This document shows, piece after piece, positions 11,730-23,740 of a stretch of DNA of 64,000 nt; position 1 is the first letter of the stretch, and the number at the start of each line of letters is the position of its first letter. The DNA comes from Asterella californica. Lineage: Eukaryota > Streptophyta > Marchantiopsida > Marchantiales > Aytoniaceae. Under the pieces are notes generated by a model that worked only from the letters and a program-made list of their open reading frames with translations, did no database searches and was not told the DNA's origin. The stretch is from positions 17,717,001 through 17,781,000 of the forward strand of contig JAYKYS010000008.1 of the NCBI GenBank assembly GCA_036924285.1, given 5' to 3'. The translations under genes were made by a program, and so were the position numbers.

Positions 11730-12470
11730 GGCTGACCATTTGTCACAGAGGTCGCGGGCAGATGACCGCTCTGGCTCTCGCAGGCTCTGGCAGCTCAGGC
11801 AAGTTGCGCGAGCCTTCTCCCGCCTCCCGTCTCCTTGCAGCCGTTCGTCGTTGTCCTCCGCTCAACCTTCGTTCCTGCAGTTCCTACTTCGCTTCTTGCA
11901 AGTCCGCCTATCGCATGCAATTCTTCACCGCTCGCCTCCTCGTTCGCTGCTCGCTTGCAGTTCCTCGCTCGCTCCTGTGTTCTATGTTTGTTGCAAGGTG
12001 CTCCTAGCCCGTCGTTGCTCGCTTGCAGTTCCTCGCTCCGCTCGCTCCTGCTGCGATCGTTTTCTTCTCTGGTGTTCTTCTCTGATCCTTTTCTTCTACT
12101 GATCTCTGATTGTTTTCTTCTTTTCTCTGACCGTGTTCTTCTCTGGTCATTTTCTTCTACAGTGTTCTGCGTCTGTTCTTAGCATTGCCATTTGTAACTC
12201 GAGCAAGATATGCACAGAAAGACCCGCGATCGACAACTATTTTTGAACTTCTGCAAGTTCTTAAGAGGTTCTTGATTGGTCTTTCTTGATAGCTCGCTTT
12301 CTTGATAGCTGGTTTGTCTTTCTTGACAGTCTTTGAAGTTCTCATTCTCTTGGTTTGTTTTTCTTGATACTCATTACTGTTTAGTGAAGGTTTCTTGGTT
12401 TTCATAGCGTTTTGAACTCGAAACTGCCCTCGTGGGTTCATATTTGAGGGATGTAGGACTGCACAGCAAT
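11730..12470 (+). other. CT-rich leader-like stretch
   Basis: From about 11800 to 12180 the plus strand is rich in C and T (many TTCTTC and CTCGCT runs). A repeated GCTCGCTTGCAGTTCCTCGCTC occurs at about 11949 and 12016. Three overlapping plus-strand frames of 115-136 codons exist here. All are products of the biased composition and none resembles a protein. I read it as untranslated leader. Confidence 0.4.
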
Positions 12471-12841
12471 ATGCCTCACAATGAGAAGGAGAGCAGAGTC
12501 ACATTCGACGAGATTGAGGAGTACTGGGTTGTCACTCGTGGGAAATTTGTGTCAGTGAGGAAGAGCTCAGGGAGTGGTTACCTCGTTATGCTAAGGCTGC
12601 AGCTGAAATTGCAGCGATGAATAATCTTATAGTAGATTTAGAGGGGGACCATGAGCTTCTGGGTGCACTTGCTGCTGCTTTCTTAGAGGATGTACCTAAG
12701 CGTCAAAGGTATCAGGTTTACAAAGCCATAGCTGGAGTGTTAGGACATAAGGATCGTACAGAACTCTCCGCTTGTTTGGAGCAGGCAGTGAATAATGAGC
12801 TCTCTGAGAAGAACGAGGCATTTATTGGTTTCATTGCCTAA
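12471..12841 (+). CDS. small unknown protein, one apparent frameshift
   Basis: The plus strand starts at ATG 12471 (MPHNEKESRVTFDEIEEYW) and is open to about 12558. It then changes frame and continues EEELREWLPRYAKAAAEIAAM, NNLIVDLEGDHELLGALAAAF and so on to TAA at 12839-12841. The span is 371 bases, two more than a multiple of three, so a 2-base insertion (or 1-base loss) near GTGTCAGTGAGG (about 12553-12564) would unite both parts into about 122 residues. The second part alone (from ATG 12617) gives 74 residues. The protein is acidic and helical, without signal peptide or membrane segment. I do not recognise the family. A TATA box and leader upstream and clear coding character speak for a real gene, perhaps newly broken. 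Confidence 0.5.
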
Positions 12842-14334
12842 GATTTTAGGTTGATAGTGTAGTTGTAAGTCATTCAAGTAGCAGTGGAAAGGTAATATAT
12901 TGTTACTGAACATTCTTCACTGTTTTTTGATATGGATTTATTGCAGCTTGTACTGCATGCTCCTCTGAATTTCGCATGATGTTTTGTTGTGTGGTGATTT
13001 TGTGTTTTCTTCTAGGCATGCATTATGCACCTAGATTAGCCAGTCTGGGAGTTGATTGCAGCTCCCTGGAAATGTCATCCCAGTCGAGGGCTCAGTGGAT
13101 TCAACCCCAGTTACATTGCAAAAAAATGAAAGTTACTAAAAGCTCTCAAAAATAAACTCCATTCGATTGTGGTCTGTTATTTTACAAATCGATATCAAAG
13201 TACCTAAGAGTTCAGAATAATTACCTGGTAAAATAAATGCGAAACTTTCTCTTGAGACTCTTACAGTTTCTCAGAAAATAACTACGGAGGAACTCGATTG
13301 GACTGTCAGGAATCAAAAGAGATAATTAAAAAATGAGTGATGCCCTATGAGACCCTTAGTAAAGATGAGGAAAAGTTCCAGAAATGTTCTGCTGTCTTAC
13401 CTCCAACACCAGTCTGCGGAAGAGCTATCATGCAAGCAAGGAACAAGAGGATGCTATCTTACGTCCCACTGAACTATACAAGAGTGTCTAAAAGCTGGGG
13501 AGGATCATGTTCGCCTAAATGAGCATTCAGAATCATTGTTTGTCTACAACTAAACTTACAAGCTATTTTCTGTTGTAGGAGGAGAAGAAGTTGTGTATAA
13601 CCTCTACTTGAAAATATTGACTTGAAAATATTCAAAACGGCAGATTTGCAAATATTTCAAAACGGTCCTATCAGGTACTTCACGTAATAACAAAAATTCA
13701 ACAAAATCACAGTATCAAGAGTCATCCGAAGTAATATATATCCTCAATATAGATATCAAAACGATAACTCTATATGTAAAATGACAACTTGCAGTAGAGA
13801 ACCATCTGCAAATGCACATAAGTTGGAATTAGAATCACCAATAAATAAACATATGCAGGTGTAATCAACTTCCATTATGAAAATTGCAAAAGTCAAAGAT
13901 GAATAAACCTGAAAGTTGTGTGATTGGTGAGATATCAGCGTCCAAATATATGTATTCGCAACTCGTCCTTCCACATTGTAGTGCGCGGGGCTAACACTCG
14001 ATTAGTGACCGGCCGTCTACGAACTGACGAATCGTTTTGACGTCGTGTACGTCTCGATATAACCTCACGCCAAATGTTCTCATTCCAGTCCATAGCAGCG
14101 CAATCTAGTCGAGCCTCGTGCGATCACTCTCAGTGGATCCTCTTCGTAGCAAACTTGTTGATAACAAAGTGGAAAGTCTCACTCATGAAGTTCTCTCTCG
14201 CACGAGTGTAATGACATGAAGTGCTTCTGCATAAAGATCATCACCGCAAGGTGCGTACGTAACATGCATCCTCTCCGAACTGTGTCGTGATTGACACACT
14301 CTCTCTCTAAGAAGTATCCGACAATCAGAGTGAT
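12842..14334. other. 3' flank and spacer
   Basis: Apart from the SINE-like segment near 13010-13128, nothing is recognisable. A short plus-strand frame at 13337-13522 carries no motif. Confidence 0.35.
13010..13128 (+). repeat. possible tRNA-derived SINE
   Basis: TAGCCAGTCTGG (about 13037) resembles a polymerase III A box with one gap. GTGGATTCAACCCC (about 13097) resembles a B box. Their distance of about 55 bp is suitable, and an A run follows at 13121. This is the layout of a tRNA-derived SINE. The match is imperfect and no target-site duplication was found. Confidence 0.3.
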
Positions 14335-15360
14335 CACCCGTCCAGTGCGAGACAACAGTCATGATGTTCCAGATCTATAATGGTGTTCACGCTATGATTA
14401 TCATCGTGGATAATCTTTGAGATAACCAAGCCTCTATCCATGAGCATGACAATCCCTTTCTCCACGGCAGACGTCTCTATCCTCCACGAGCTCTCGCACT
14501 CCACGTGAGTCATGGTGACCATCTCAGTAACCCAATTGTCCTTGACATTGATGAATGAGACAATCATATGGTATCATTACGAGACAAATCCCATTGACAA
14601 TCCACGTATAATATCAGTGGCTTTGTACATCATCCACGCATCACACTCAAGATAAAATAAACAAAAATGACAACTCCAGACCCTAAATGAATCCTTGGAT
14701 GAGCATCTCATCTGTGGACAATGATAAGTCAAGTAACAAAGCATCTTTATGCTCACTCCAAAACCCTTTGGCTGCCTCAACCCTACCTATAGGTCGTCTT
14801 GAGCCACTTTGAAAGTCGTACCAATGCTTCTCTGGGGTATGTTAGTCGCATCGCCGTCAACATGCTTGACGTCACGGTGTAAATGAGTCCGGCACATAAA
14901 GCGGCATGATACATCTGACCAACAATGCCAAGTGATCCATGATCGAACTCCATCTCTCCAGTAACATAAATCGTCTTGTGTTGATCGTCACAAGTAAACT
15001 TCATCCTTGTTGTGGATAGGTCACACGAAACACCTCGAAGAACTCCAAAATCTTCCCTCGACCCCATAGACCATACTCAGCAGGGGGGTGTTCTATGGGT
15101 GCATCCTCCACATCTACAAGAGGCTCATCCTCCAACTTATCTACCACTGCCTCAGAGGATTCATGATCGATCTGACTATCAAGGACCGTGTCTTGACTAT
15201 CCTCAGCTATAGCATCTTGAATATTCTCACTAGGGACGTTCTGGCCGATATTGCGCTCAGCACGTGTCCTCTCTAGACCCTCTATACGATCGGCTGCGCC
15301 ATCCAACAGCCATCTCAAACAAGCAGCATGTGTAGCACGAGGTCCCAACGCATGACGCAA
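14335..15360 (-). pseudogene. transposase-like relic, family unassigned
   Basis: The minus strand holds four consecutive open segments in changing frames (15360-15001, 15067-14783, 14780-14577, 14567-14334), suggesting one old coding sequence with frameshifts. The last segment carries MVTMTHVECESSWRIETSAV and then KIIHDDNHSV. An SSxRxE followed by an HDDN motif is, as I recall it, the pattern around a catalytic Asp in some eukaryotic DDE transposases. The front part is acidic (DSQIDHESSEAVVDKLEDE). I cannot assign a superfamily, and no inverted repeats were found. It is not functional as it stands. Confidence 0.4.
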
Positions 15361-17364
15361 ACAATTATAAGAGTCTAAGAGATCCTCGGGGATCCTTGTA
15401 ACCTTTACAGTATCCGATCAGAAGCAAACTGCCCTCAACGTCTCTCAGCCATGAGATCCACTGTAAACAAATATAATTTCAATCATCAATCCAGCATCTA
15501 CCACTATATTCTGTAAACTGTTTGCTCTTTGAAGAATATCATAAAGCACCCACTAGTATATCTTTTCTATTATATTTCTAAGTAAACTAAGCACACTACA
15601 ATATACTGCATACAACAAACTGAAATATTTATAACTCATGCAAAAATACCTGAAAAGAGCATGACTTGTGATATATCTTACTCCTTCTCCCTTCCTAGAC
15701 AATGGTTCACGACTCTTTCACCTCTGCAATTTCCTCTGTCAGCAAGAAGAAAATAACTGCAGAACTAAAAAATCCTAAAAATGTACAAATTTGAAAGTTA
15801 GCTATTTGGACTAAAAATCATATTTGTTGCTTTCTGTAAGTGTAAAAAAACCAATGCTAGAAAGTATAAGCAGGAAAAAAAAACAAAGACAGAAAAGAAG
15901 ACAACTTTAGAGCAAGGAGTAAGAAAGGAACCTGGAGAGAGGAGGAAGAGAGAAAGCTCATTGTGCACATAGCACAATGAGCAAGAAAGGGCGATGGGAA
16001 AGAGATTATTCCTCAATCGGCAGCTTTGGGTCCTCTTCACATGCTTGGACTGGCCCAAGTGTATAATGGCAACTTCCTGATATGTCATGGAGGACAGGGC
16101 ACACAGGCGCAGGCTGCCATGACAGCTGACTCAGGGCAGTTTCTGGTTATTGGGCAGCTGTCCAAAAATTTTACAAGTTTGAATTTCAAAAAGTTACTGC
16201 TCTATTCTTGTGATTGGTCGAGATATTTTTCTTTTTGTGGTATTTTATACTGTATTATACAGATTTTGACCAATACGTAGTACATTCAGAAAGCTCTGTA
16301 TCGTGATCATATACTCCCTCTCTCGTTTCCGGACGGTGACAGAATCTCAAGGTGCATTTTCTCCGGATAACCCAGAATTGTAAAACTGTTAATAGCATTT
16401 ACGAAAAGTGACTTCTCTGGGTAACCCAGAGGCTTTGTATGGGGAGCGGGGGTTTAAGTTTCATGAAGACTTCACATACTTATGCTCTAATCATGTCTGT
16501 GTATAGCTTCATTTTAATCTTTTCCTTCATTTATATTCCTATAACACATGAAAAACAACTTACAAGCATTGGTTTTAATTAATCCACTTGAGGATTTTAA
16601 GTATCCAGATTTGCCTTGACAATATCATCTTGTGTTCCATGATATGTAATTACTGTTTTAATTTTCACCCTGATCTAGTTTTAGATCAAATAAATCACCA
16701 AATAAATCATAACATAAATAAAATTATTTTCATTTATTACAAGAAACCGGACAGTGTCGGCAAATCTCTTTTTCAGGATTTCAACAAGAAGGATCATCTT
16801 AATAGCCTTACATCTGCAGCTGATCCACATGGAATCTGCTTAACTTGAGGGTTATATATCTTCTAAAAAGAAATTTCTACTCCAAGTAAGACACGACAAA
16901 ATCGAATGATACAAGGGTTATACTTACACCAACCATCACAATTAGTCTCATATCCGAAATAGTCTTGGTAAGATTAATGAGTTAGTGACAATACGAACAT
17001 TAAATCTTAGATGATTAAAAGATATCCTACAAAATATGCACCTAATAATTGTGAATAGACACACCTCATTCTAGAAATCCATCACGTAAATGCACAGATA
17101 TGTCTATAGAAAAAGTAGTGAGTACATAGTTAGAAATATTTACAGTACCTCGCATTTAGTCTAATATCGCAAAATACTCTTGGTAAGAACATCTTGCAAG
17201 AGATAACTAAAAATCTATTACAAAATCAGTAAATAAAGAATTATTATACAATTAGTATATCTTTTTATTTCTTTTTACAAAACTGATACCTAAATGTGAT
17301 GATCGATGTAAAAAGGGAGCGATAAGCGACCTTAAAACTATTGAGTGACGTTTAGTTCGTTCTT
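15361..17364. other. spacer, nothing recognised
   Basis: AT-rich, with no supported gene. A short inverted pair (TGTCATGG and CCATGACA, about 16083 and 16118) lies inside. Open frames are short and motif-free. Confidence 0.35.
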
Positions 17365-17652
17365 CTATCCTTCTGGGCGTTGGTTGCTTTGCCCTTCGTG
17401 TCCTTCTTCCCCTTGTATGGCTTGATGGGGTCTTTCCATCCTCTGGCTATTCATTGCGTCGCGTGTTTTCTTGAAGAGCCGCTGAACCTCTGCCACTTTG
17501 ACCACCACCACTTGGATACTTAATCCACTTATGTTTCTCATGTGTTCATACATTAGAGAGACTGTCAAACTAGAGGGAAGACAATCCAACAACAAGCAAG
17601 ATGGACGTTCGGCTAGTTTGAGAAAGTGGCTCGACTGGTCACTGGTATCCAT
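17365..17652 (-). pseudogene. possible copia gag fragment
   Basis: A 95-codon minus-strand frame contains LLDCLPSSLTVSLMYEHMR, then VVVVKVAEVQRLFKKTRDAM. In copia Gag the central helix region typically reads L-x-x-LP-x-S(W/Y), with a following V-x-x-L-x-x-E-x-x-R block. The resemblance is partial, with no zinc knuckle or other copia domain beside it. A chance open frame is a fair alternative. Confidence 0.3.
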
Positions 17653-18224
17653 CTATCCATGTAACGGTGCTTCGTGCCACCTAAAAGATTCTTTTCACAC
17701 ATGTCACCTGTTTGGACAATAATATCTTTTATAGGGGATTCAGGGAATCTCCACCGGAGAGACTCTCACGCTATTATAGTGTAAAAGAACCGTCAGATAC
17801 CTCACCAGAGATGTTAACTCGCTTTTATTTTAGTGCCAAACATGTGGGACTTACCTTTAAACTCTAAATTAGAATTAATATTATCGTTGCAGTATAAAAT
17901 ATGCGTTGAGACATTGCTCAGTATAGCCGTTGTGCAGTTTGTCCTGAAACTTTTTGAGGCTAAATTTTTTGATTTGAAATACAGTATGCTGCTTGTGTTA
18001 AAATAAAACCAATTGCTGAGTTGAAAATAAAGATGAATTTTCTTTAGCGGTGGGGAACCTTGATGATGGTTCTTTTCTTGGTTAGAGTAATCCAGACCTC
18101 TTATGGTATAACGTTAACACTAAATATGCCATTAACCCTCCAGTTAGCGCCTTTACGGTGGAGATGCCCTCAGTGAGAAGTCTAGGGTTTACACTAATAC
18201 GCTAGATACATTAATCTAACAGAT

Positions 18225-18345
18225 ATTTAAGATAAATGAGATTCATGATATGTATCTAATTACAATGACAACGACTCAACACACATTTAAGATAAACGAG
18301 ATTCATGCATAGGTATTTAATTACAATGACAACGACTCATATCAA
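18225..18345. repeat. 60-bp tandem duplication
   Basis: Two copies start at 18225 and 18285 with ATTTAAGATAAAYGAGATTC. Both contain AATTACAATGACAACGACTC. Confidence 0.8.
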
Positions 18346-19335
18346 ACCGTTTTTCACCACTCAGCGAAAGTCGAGTTGTTCTTGAGATATCCACTTAGCA
18401 AAACTGACCCTGCAAGATGAAGTTTTATGGTGGATCCACTCTTTAGTTTGACATGTAAGATCATTGTACTCTTATTACTAGAAACCTCTCTTCATCTTGA
18501 AGTTCAACTTCAAGGTGTGTTTATTAGAACTGACCAACAGATAAGAACGGATTATTAGTTTACTATGCTTTACAGAACTTGATCATGAGAAGCATTTGTT
18601 CTTGTGCTTCTACTTACGCTTATGTGAATTGCTGTTCACGTCAAAAGAAAAATTCCATATTGAATTGGTACAATTGAAACTTATCATAAACTTATTATAT
18701 TGATCATACTAGTACTTATGTTTACTTATGATTGCTGGTCTTGTGGCATGGCATGGAAGCAAGCTCTTGAATATTCTACCAATTTTCATGAAGAAATAAT
18801 ACAAACCTCTACAATGCTCCCAATTTGAATGGTACTGTTTTAGCACACACGATAGAGTAGACTGATTTGTTTTGTCCTCTGATATGAACTTCTGCTACCT
18901 TTTCACTTAGGCATGGATATCTTTGTCTAGATTAAAACGTATTATGGATAGGTTGAGCTCCAATCTAGATAGTTTTTGCTGTGGTGAACATATAGGGGCT
19001 AAGTCGTGTAAAGGCACCCTCCCAAAGACTTAACATGAAGTTTTAATGAATATTACTCTAAGACTTGCTTTTTCTTTGAGAAGTTTGATAACTTTATCCA
19101 AGTCTTTCTGTTTCATTAAGATGAGTTCATTATTGTTACATCAGTCGTCTGTCAATTATCTGTTTTTTCTATTATACCTTATTTATCGAACTTAGAAATA
19201 TTGGTATAGAGATAATTCATAAAGTGTAAACTTCCAAATTCCAGTGATAATATTTACAACAATCGAATATCGATGACTTCTTTGATCTATCTAAAGAATT
19301 TCTTAATATGATCAATTAATCTTAATATCTTATAA

Positions 19336-19398
19336 AATTATTTAGAAATCTGATGGTGAATTCTTAATAATTTACCATCAAATTTCTAAATATGATTT
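19336..19398. repeat. hairpin-forming inverted repeat
   Basis: TATTTAGAAATCTGATGGT is followed, after about 17 bases, by its near-perfect reverse complement ACCATCAAATTTCTAAATA. It is too small to carry a gene and could be a tiny MITE remnant. Confidence 0.65.
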
Positions 19399-21619
19399 CC
19401 TCTCTCTTCTAAGAAATCGTCCAACTTTAAGTAGTACTCTTATATGCTTACATACGTATATTAGTATAACCAGCTCCCGTCCATTGAAACACTAGATAGT
19501 TTTAACAATCCTACATCCAGAGGCAGACTAGGCAGGTAGTACATCAGATTTCTTGTTGCTGCAAGAAGACTTTTAAATCTCTTGATTTCTTCAAGAACTG
19601 TTTAACCACTGACATGAAATTGCTTTCATATGAAGTTTGTATTCATTGAGTCTGCAGATGGAGAATATAAATTTTTTTTTATAACGTCATAATTCGGTTC
19701 ATTTATTATCAACTTTAGAGAAACGAAATTAATATATTAAGATGGTAGAGTTCATTAAAACCTTATCGAGAAGATGGCGATGATATGTTTCCTGTAGAGC
19801 GAGAATCATTCAATAGGATTTTTCTTAGAGCTCATGTTCATTTCCATGAAGATGTCTTCTGTTACCCTCACACGCAGAAAATTAGAAATAGACATAGCTG
19901 AACAAATGACTACAAGATAGTGATAATTAATTATATTTCCAAGAGAGTAGTGATCACTACTTGACAGCTAGAATTTGCAAGCCATAGCTGTTTAACCAAT
20001 TATGGCTTGTTTAACCATGATGTAGTTCTTTCACTAGCCAATAAGCAATACTAGTTTGCTTATTTATTCACCTTTTCCACCAGAAGATGGAAGCTGGATA
20101 GAAGAGGGGGTGTAAGTTAAACTTATTACTGGTTTTTTGAAAATTAGATAATGAATTAATATATCAATTAAAACAATTCTCTTCTTTAACAAATTACCCC
20201 ACTTGTAATATCAAAAAGGCACTAGTCCTATTAATTACACTTATAGATTTATGTTGGACCGTCGTGTAGCTCTAGCTAATCATTTAACACATAATTAAAT
20301 TTCTTTTTCTTCTAGAATACAACTTACTATACGATTTCCATCTAACACTTCAATCTTTTCCGACAAAAAAACCGAAGCAAGAGTTCTCCAAATTTGGTTA
20401 GCCATGGTGGAAAGTATTCACACTTGCTGGTGTCATTACTTCCGTTTGATCTTAGATAAACCACGAGTCAAGTAAAATGAGGCCAAGGTTATAGCAGTAT
20501 GATGCATTTGAGAGACAATCTGAATTCAATATAGTAACTAGTTGAACAATAAATCTAACTAGGATCTGGGAATTCAGCAGTGTGAATTTAGGGTGCTTTT
20601 CATTCAGCAAAGCAGGCAAGGATTTGCAACACTTGAGCATCTATCTAGGAGGATTTATGAATTTGGGGCACTTTGTCATCTAGCAAAACTGATCGAGAAA
20701 TGAAACTGAAAAGCTGTTGAGATTATCATTCTTGAGTGAGACTGTTACCCAACTGTTAAATTCCATCTTGGGAAAAACATGTCAACATTTCAGAGGGTGC
20801 TAAATTTATAAGTTGGAGTTGATCAAGGAAGCTCGAAGTTGTCGATTCTACCTAATAAGCTTATTCTCTGGAAAAGTCTTTTTGTTACTCTCTTGTCCGC
20901 CACAAACAAGAGGATAATACACACTTCGAGAGTGGCTCTCGTACTTTGATAGTGGCAAAGTGTCGAAATTGTTGATATATAAGAACCAGTTCAAGAACAA
21001 AAACAGTCCGAATGCCAAGCTCTGTTTGGTTTTACTTTCTCATGCTAACCTCAAGGAAGCGTTTAGAAGGAACATCGACACTTTTAACACTATCGAACTT
21101 ACCGTAATCACTCTTTGCTAACCAAATCAGTAGTTCCCTCATTCTTATCAAGTCAGTTGGGCCTTCACTGAAATTTCTTCCCGTTTCCTTCGAAGTAAAT
21201 AGCGATCAAATGCCGAATTTGGGCAACGTACACAGCACTTTCGTGTATGTACGTTGCAGAATAGCCTCCGAGGAAGAGGTTACTGATCTTGCGTGCCAAA
21301 AGAGAAGAAAAGAAAACCTTACAGAGAAGTTAAACCCAGAGAAAAGATCTCTCCTCTTTTATAACAACTCAACCATTGGCTAAGAATAGTCCCATGCGGC
21401 GGTGAAAAGATTTCTGCGTTCAGAATCAGTGAAACGAAACGCATGAACAGAGCAGGAAATAGGCTTTAGAAATCCAAGTGCTGTAATGCGTCGTATGCAG
21501 AAGAGAGAGGGAGGGAGAGCGGGCTGGTTGCCTGGCTGCCTGCAATACTCGAATTCCTATGCTCGTCGTCGAGTATCAAAGACCGGACCGGACGACACAG
21601 AGAGAGGAGATACGATCGA

Positions 21620-22624
21620 TCACGGATATTCTCCGCTGCCCAAAATGTGTTCCTCCAATTTCTTGTACAGCAGAATAATTCCATCCTTCGTTTGGTCGAT
21701 TATTGCTTCGGTAGCGTCTTCACCTCCTTCGTACGAAACTGTCCACTCCGCTATGACCTGATCTCCCTGAGGACTGAGCGTCATCGTAGGCCACCACTTG
21801 CGAAAGCCCTGCGCAAGATGACCTCCTTCGATTTCAGCGATATTCATCGTCCACGTGCTCTCGTCGATGCTCACCACCTTCTCCTTGACGTACGTGCCCT
21901 TGGGCGAAACTGCACGGATACGGATACTTACAGAATGTTAGAGAGAGATTGCCCGGAACATTGTCAGGACTAGATCTGAATTCAACGGCAGTCATTCTAT
22001 TCTGTTCTAGAGGACTGTGTTCCAGGATCCACTGAAGAGCGATATTTCGTTAAGTTCGAAGTGAATCTAACGAGCTAAGGATCATGACAGTCTTCGTGTG
22101 GGAGTCCTTTGAAGTTTCTGGCCACTCTGGAGAGGACTGGGGGCATTTGTTAGGAAGGATTAACTTCAGTTACTCTCCTGAGCGTCCGATCGATCGGAAT
22201 TCTGCCGAAACCCTGAAACGGATCACCGGAAGTACTGCAGGTGGTATGGAATCCGATGAATCGGTTCGTCAGATGCTAAAAGCCTAAAACCTTGCGTACG
22301 AATATTCTGCTCAGAGCGAGGTCGAGAGACCATCGAACGACACGACGAACCACGAGATTTCCTTCCCAGTCTTACGTCAAGAGAAACCCTGCGATACTTC
22401 TGCGGAAAAATCAACTTAAGCAGTTGCATAACAAATTGCACATTACCGGGTCCAAACTTGATAAGCCTCACGGCACCGGCTTGACCTTCAGTTCCAGCCA
22501 CATGGTCGACACTCGCGATGAACGCAGGGGCAATCTGAGGAACCAGTCTGTTGAAGTCCTTCAAGGCTGCCCACAGACGCCTGGCAGAAACATTCAACTC
22601 TTGTTCTAACTCGAATTTTGGCAT
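21620..22624 (-). CDS. Bet v1/MLP-like protein, gene B (intact)
   Basis: A START-like ligand-binding protein of the Bet v1/MLP group, probably cytosolic, substrate unknown. Exon 1 is 22624-22447 (178 bases, GTAATG donor). Exon 2 is 21909-21620 (CCGTGCAG acceptor). The phase-1 intron is 537 bp. The product has 155 residues, the usual family size. Visible marks are MPKFELEQEL at the first strand, RLWAALKDFNRLVPQIAP in the first helices, GTEGQAGAVRLIKFGPG at the glycine-rich loop, IEGGHLAQGF and EWTVSYEGGEDATEA in the sheet, and ILLYKKLEEHILGSGEYP as the C-terminal helix. An upstream in-frame ATG (22714) would add 30 residues absent from the relatives, so 22624 is preferred. No break is seen. 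It serves as the reference for the damaged copies A and C. Confidence 0.85.
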
Positions 22625-23324
22625 TCTCGACAGGTATAGCTCTGGCGTGCAGTATAGGTATGATTCAGGTGCAGTGCTGCACTCAGTCGGTAGAGATCGA
22701 TAGAGACTGACCAATTTAGATCTAAATGGCAGACAGTGCGAAACGTAATCTACTGGGATGAAGGTTTTGGCAGTGCAGTGCGTTCGAGCTTCCTCGAAGG
22801 CTTATGTATTCTACCGGCAGCAGCACAGTGATTAGCTGGAGCTGACATTTCGGAGCTGATGACTCGTGGACGAACAGCCCAATTCTACTCATATAGAAGC
22901 CATGATCTTCTCTGTTGCCACTAACTAGCAGTCCGAGGTTCTTTAGTAAGAAGTTTTGCCGGCATGGATACTGCAAATGGGTCCCCATCCTTGTTCTCCG
23001 ATAAACTCCGAGACAGTCCGAAGATTATGGTGTGGGATAAGCTATTTTTAATCTTTAAACAGTTCAGAAGCAAGATCCCTACTCTTGAGCTTATCAACTG
23101 AAGGAATTCAGGGTGAAGTGATCCCCAGCAAATATAGCTTTATTTCTGAGAATATTTTGCAGTGCAGGAAGTTTATTCTCAGAAAACTGTCAAGTCCATG
23201 GATAGCATCCTGTCCTTGTTCCTTGTTTACTTCACTGCAGAGCACGTGAAGCCCGTCAATGACTGCACTCATTTGCTAGTTTTGCATATAGACTACTGAA
23301 CTTTACACTTCAGAAATTCCCCCC
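22625..23324. other. upstream region of gene B
   Basis: No coding sequence recognised and no convincing TATA box seen. It presumably includes the gene B promoter. Confidence 0.3.
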
Positions 23325-23740
23325 ACGAATTGCAGCAGCAATTTGCTTGATCACACCCGCAGTAGGTTCCTTGAGCTTGATCATACCCCTCTTAGGTTCC
23401 TTAAGCTTGATCATACCCCTGACGGGTTATTGACAGTAGAACCAGTCATTTTATCATTTGGTTCATCATTTTAGTACTTCCAACCTTGACTAAATATCGT
23501 TGTAATTCAAAATATTTAAAATTATTCAAAATAATTAGACTATACATGCCCGGAAATTTAATATCTGCAGTCTCACATGTGAGTAACATCACAAAGTGAC
23601 TGGTTTTACAGGCAACAGCAAGTCAAGGGTGTGATCAAGCAATACATCGTAAGAGGGGTGTGATCAAGCTCAAGGAACCTACTGGGGGTGTGATCAAGCA
23701 AATTGCTGCGAATTGCAGTGACGAACACTGCAATTCGTGA
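23325..23740. mobile_element. MITE-like element with long inverted repeats
   Basis: Both ends start CACGAATTGCAG (read inward) and then carry CAGCAATTTGCTTGATCACACCC. The arms remain alike through AGTAGGTTCCTTGAGCTTGATCA and CCCCTCTTA, about 75-95 bases on each side of an AT-rich core. Each arm holds three copies of TTGATCA(C/T)ACCC, like subterminal transposase-binding repeats. There is no coding capacity. The right arm has about 20 extra bases near its end. A target duplication could not be fixed. Fragments of the same motif recur at about 56226 and 58430. Confidence 0.7.

Larger units (their letters stand above)
17653..21619. other. long spacer with minor repeats
   Basis: No gene recognised in nearly 4 kb. 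It contains a 60-bp tandem duplication at about 18225-18345 (ATTTAAGATAAA(T/C)GAGATTCATG in both units) and a long inverted repeat at 19336-19398. Most of the stretch is AT-rich and without motifs. Confidence 0.4.

Noticed and set aside
11597..12182. Three overlapping plus-strand frames of 115-136 codons
   Set aside because: They arise from CT-rich, repeat-containing sequence between a TATA box and the gene at 12471; the proteins are Ser/Arg/Leu/Cys-rich without any domain.
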